DNA from: CAZMVU01 sp964569295
Lineage (GTDB): Bacteria > Hydrogenedentota > Hydrogenedentia > Hydrogenedentales > JAGMZX01
Direction: 5' to 3'
Length of the DNA: 7,377 nt
Assembly: GCA_964569295.1 (NCBI GenBank)
Contig: CAZMVU010000227.1
Span: 1 to 7,377 of the forward strand
Shown: piece by piece, positions 5,592 through 7,377 of the stretch
How the letters are laid out: each line of letters starts with the position of its first letter
Position numbering within the stretch: position 1 is the stretch's first letter
Notes under the pieces: generated by a model
Database searches by the model: none
Told to the model about the DNA's origin: nothing
Seen by the model: only the letters and a program-made list of their open reading frames with translations
Program-made: the position numbers and the translations under genes

Positions 5592-6808
5592 CGTGCCGCC
5601 TCCCGCTCGAGTACAGCGCGCAACTCAGCGAACGCGGCATCTTCGGTAAAATGTGTCTGCGCATAGGCATACGCGGCCTCGGCGAACTGACGGCGCAAGA
5701 GCGCATCGCCGATAAGGCGGTCCAGGTGCGCGGCGAATGCGGCGTCGTCCTCGGCCAGGAGAAAGGCCGTGCCCGCGCCGTCCTCGAGGCCTTCCGCGCC
5801 CACGGCCGTGGTCACGAGCGGCTTTGCGTGGGCGAGCGCCTCGACGCACTTTATCTTGAGGCCGCCCCCGAACAGCACAGGGTTGATAACGATGTGGCTG
5901 CCGGCATAGGCCGCATCCACGTCGTCGACATAACCAAGCAGTTCCACGCCCGGCGGTGGCGCGCCGGTGTAGAGCTCGCACACGCTCCCGCCAAGGCACA
6001 AGCGCACATTATCGCCGAAGCGCTCCTGCACCATCGGCCACACGTTGCCCAGGAAATGGGCGATGGCTTTCTGATGCGGCAACCCCTTCGTGGCGAGGTA
6101 GAATAGACGCACCGGCTGCTCATCGTGCGGTTCGTGCCACACGGGCGCGGTGGGGTGCATCGCCGTGATGACGCGCCCGGGCGCCGTCATGGTGCGCAAG
6201 GTCTCCGCATCACGCGGCTGGATGGCAACGACATAATCGAACCTGTTCAGCAGCGCCGCCTCTTCCGCGCGCGTGATGTTAATCCAGTGCCGCTCACCAG
6301 CCGCGTGGTAGCGCTGGGTGCGCAGATGCATCACGTCGATGGTGTCGATCAGCGTGACTGGGGGTGCTTCGCGCGGCAGCCCGTCCACAAGATGCGCCAG
6401 GCGAATGTAGTTCACCAGGAGAAAATCCGGGCGCAGCGTGGCGCACAGCTCGCCGATATAGCGCTGATGCGCAGTGGACACGAAATCTTCCGGGCGCTTT
6501 TCGGCGTTCGGGTCGGGTTTCGCGGCGAGGCCGAGTCTACGCAGCAACCGTGTGCCAAGGCTGCCCCGCGCACGCTGCGCCTGTTCCGCGCGCATGGCCT
6601 GCATGAGCTCCGGACGGCAGTGGACAGTCATGTCGGGGAAGTTTGCAGCGATGAGTTGGTTGTCCTTCGGCGTGAGCCGCGTGGTGAAGACGACCTGCAC
6701 GTCGATGCCGATGCGCACAAGGTGGCGGTAGATTGCGGCGATGCGCATGTGACTGCCGGCGCCCTGCTCCCAGAAACGTACATCGGTGGCGAGTAAGAGC
6801 CGCTTCAT
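5588..6808 (-). CDS. Family 4-like glycosyltransferase (GT-B fold), first gene of the minus pair
   Basis: The chosen ATG at 6808 gives 406 residues, starting with the GT-B strand MKRLLLATDVRFWEQGAGSHMR. An in-frame ATG at 6910 would add 34 residues rich in Arg and Pro (about 5 Arg and 5 Pro) that do not look like the family and span a palindrome, so it is less likely. A GGGA about 9 nt before 6808 is a weak ribosome site. The donor domain shows FLGNVWPMVQERFG, then GYVDDVDAAYAGSHIVINPVLFGGGLKIKCVEALA and KPLVTTAVGAEGL. The late Glu of the donor site is E323. The early Glu of the classical EX7E is replaced in the FGGGLKIK loop, as in a known GT4 subgroup with G-G-x-x-K-x-K-x-x-E. No membrane span is seen. 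Its stop overlaps the start of the next gene, so the two are probably made together and may add successive sugars. Confidence 0.93.
   Translation of the reverse strand: MKRLLLATDVRFWEQGAGSHMRIAAIYRHLVRIGIDVQVVFTTRLTPKDNQLIAANFPDMTVHCRPELMQAMRAEQAQRARGSLGTRLLRRLGLAAKPDPNAEKRPEDFVSTAHQRYIGELCATLRPDFLLVNYIRLAHLVDGLPREAPPVTLIDTIDVMHLRTQRYHAAGERHWINITRAEEAALLNRFDYVVAIQPRDAETLRTMTAPGRVITAMHPTAPVWHEPHDEQPVRLFYLATKGLPHQKAIAHFLGNVWPMVQERFGDNVRLCLGGSVCELYTGAPPPGVELLGYVDDVDAAYAGSHIVINPVLFGGGLKIKCVEALAHAKPLVTTAVGAEGLEDGAGTAFLLAEDDAAFAAHLDRLIGDALLRRQFAEAAYAYAQTHFTEDAAFAELRAVLEREAAR
5599..5604 (-). promoter_or_regulatory. Ribosome binding site for the second GT4 gene
   Basis: The minus strand reads GGGAGG 7 nt before ATG at 5591, within the last codons of the upstream glycosyltransferase. 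Together with the ATGA overlap it fixes the start and points to translational coupling. Confidence 0.75.
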
Positions 6809-6881
6809 GGCGTTGTCCCGGTTAGGAAGGCGCGGCTGTCTTCGCAAGTTCTTGCGTGGGGAAGGAGCCGCAATAATCCGG

Positions 6882-6918
6882 CCCACGCCAACGGCATGGG
6901 GGTTGCCCATGCCAACGG
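6882..6918. repeat. Near-identical 13-bp direct repeat overlapping an 8-bp hairpin upstream of the GT4 pair
   Basis: CCCACGCCAACGG (6882-6894) recurs as CCCATGCCAACGG (6906-6918), 12 of 13 bases equal, 24 bp apart. Between and overlapping them, GGCATGGG (6893-6900) pairs with CCCATGCC (6906-6913) around a 5-nt loop. The element lies 74-110 nt upstream of the chosen start, so it may be an operator or a leader hairpin. A smaller CGCAA/TTGCG hairpin sits at 6843-6856. Confidence 0.7.
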
Positions 6919-6967
6919 GACGCCCGGAAAGTGCACCATAAGATAATCCGCTCTAAACACAGCGTTC

Positions 6968-6997
6968 GTCATAGGCAATACCTACCTTTGCAAGCAA
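6968..6997 (-). promoter_or_regulatory. Weak candidate promoter for the GT4 pair
   Basis: The minus strand offers TTGCTT (6992-6997), an 18-bp spacer and TATGAC (6968-6973), matching 3 and 4 of 6 consensus bases. It is the best spaced pair found upstream of the operon, but matches this weak arise by chance. Confidence 0.2.
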
Positions 6998-7257
6998 CCT
7001 GCGCCAGCCTCCTGAGCCTGGTGTTGCCATATTCCCGGATATGCGCCAGCGCGTCCTCGCCGACTATCTTGCCTTCTACGCCATGCGATGTCCATGTTGC
7101 GCTGTCATGGGGCACGCTGATCGTGCATTGGGAACTGCGCCATTTGCGAAATAGCCCTGTCTGTGATGGGACGGCGGCAAGCATATATATAACAGAGATA
7201 GTGCGCTGTGTTTTAGGGTGATAAGGTACAGTCCACGCGCTCGCCAAGGCATACTGC

Positions 7258-7288
7258 CACGGCCGTGCCTGCCTGAATCCGTAGGCAG
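7258..7288. repeat. Cluster of adjacent inverted repeats near the right edge
   Basis: CACGGCCGTG (7258-7267) is a perfect 10-bp palindrome. Directly after it, CTGCCT (7269-7274) pairs with AGGCAG (7283-7288) over an 8-nt loop. A third small hairpin, TCCGG/CCGGA with a TCTTT loop, lies at 7345-7359. The grouping resembles repetitive extragenic palindromes or a structured RNA, but copies elsewhere in the genome cannot be seen from here. Confidence 0.55.
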
Positions 7289-7377
7289 ATGCGTAAACAC
7301 AACGCCGCACTTGACGGTTGGCTCGCTTGGTTCTGTCCCCATTTTCCGGTCTTTCCGGAGCGCCGAAGGTGCGGTTC

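Larger units (their letters stand above)
6809..7377. other. 569-bp region without a convincing gene, right end of window
   Basis: Short open frames exist here on both strands (minus 6969-7310 of 113 residues from GTG, minus 7076-7342, plus 6931-7221). None gives a protein I recognise, none has a good ribosome site, and their third positions lack the strong G/C preference of the five real genes. The stretch from about 6930 is less GC-rich than the genes and includes an AT-rich GCATATATATAAC (7180-7192). It must hold the promoter and leader of the GT4 pair. The inverted repeats near 7258-7359 suggest a structured or mobile-element-derived remnant. Whether the minus frame ending at 6969 is the tail of a decayed gene cannot be decided here. 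Confidence 0.5.

Noticed and set aside
6809..6910. N-terminal extension of the first GT4 gene from ATG 6910
   Set aside because: The extra 34 residues do not resemble the family start, and their DNA contains a palindrome and direct repeat typical of a control region.
6931..7221. 96-codon plus-strand frame in the right-hand region
   Set aside because: There is no ribosome site, no family resemblance and mixed third-position bases, unlike the real genes.

Overview
The window is GC-rich bacterial DNA with five real protein genes: a divergent pair at the left, then two two-gene units that converge near 4365-4406. The organism is most likely a free-living, glycan-rich member of the Planctomycetota/Lentisphaerota/Hydrogenedentota kind. 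The reason is the leftmost gene, a secreted protein with two copies of an 'INLxELLRxIQFFN ... GTxDGYAPGPG' repeat followed by a (Gly-Glu)n tail. I associate that style with Candidatus Hydrogenedentes and Lentisphaera. This is recognition from memory; no search was run.

Layout. 1-426 (minus): 5' part of a secreted dockerin-like protein, running off the left edge inside a nine-copy TTCGCC tract. 427-681: divergent intergenic region with two back-to-back sigma70-like promoters and a large inverted repeat in the predicted leader of the minus gene. 682-3189 (plus): polytopic ArnT/PMT-type (GT39-like) glycosyltransferase fused to a C-terminal TPR array. 3186-4364 (plus): membrane-anchored SGNH/GDSL hydrolase, coupled to the previous gene by a GTGA overlap. 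4365-4406: convergent gap with a hairpin that may end both transcripts. 4407-5591 and 5588-6808 (both minus): two GT4-family glycosyltransferases, coupled by an ATGA overlap. 6809-7377: 569 bp upstream of the glycosyltransferase pair with no convincing gene. It is less GC-rich than the genes and rich in small inverted repeats.

How the genes may work together. The two GT4 enzymes would act in the cytoplasm, building a glycan from nucleotide sugars. The membrane GT39-TPR protein would transfer a sugar from a polyprenyl-phosphate carrier outside the cytoplasmic membrane. The SGNH protein, anchored and facing outward, could add or remove an acyl group on the product. Together this looks like a small envelope-glycan locus. 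The substrates cannot be read from the sequence, and the link between the two converging units is inferred from proximity only. No RNA gene, intact mobile element or CRISPR array was seen. The main oddities are the TPR fusion, the inserted helical hairpin in the SGNH enzyme, a G8 tract in the membrane transferase, and the structured non-coding regions.
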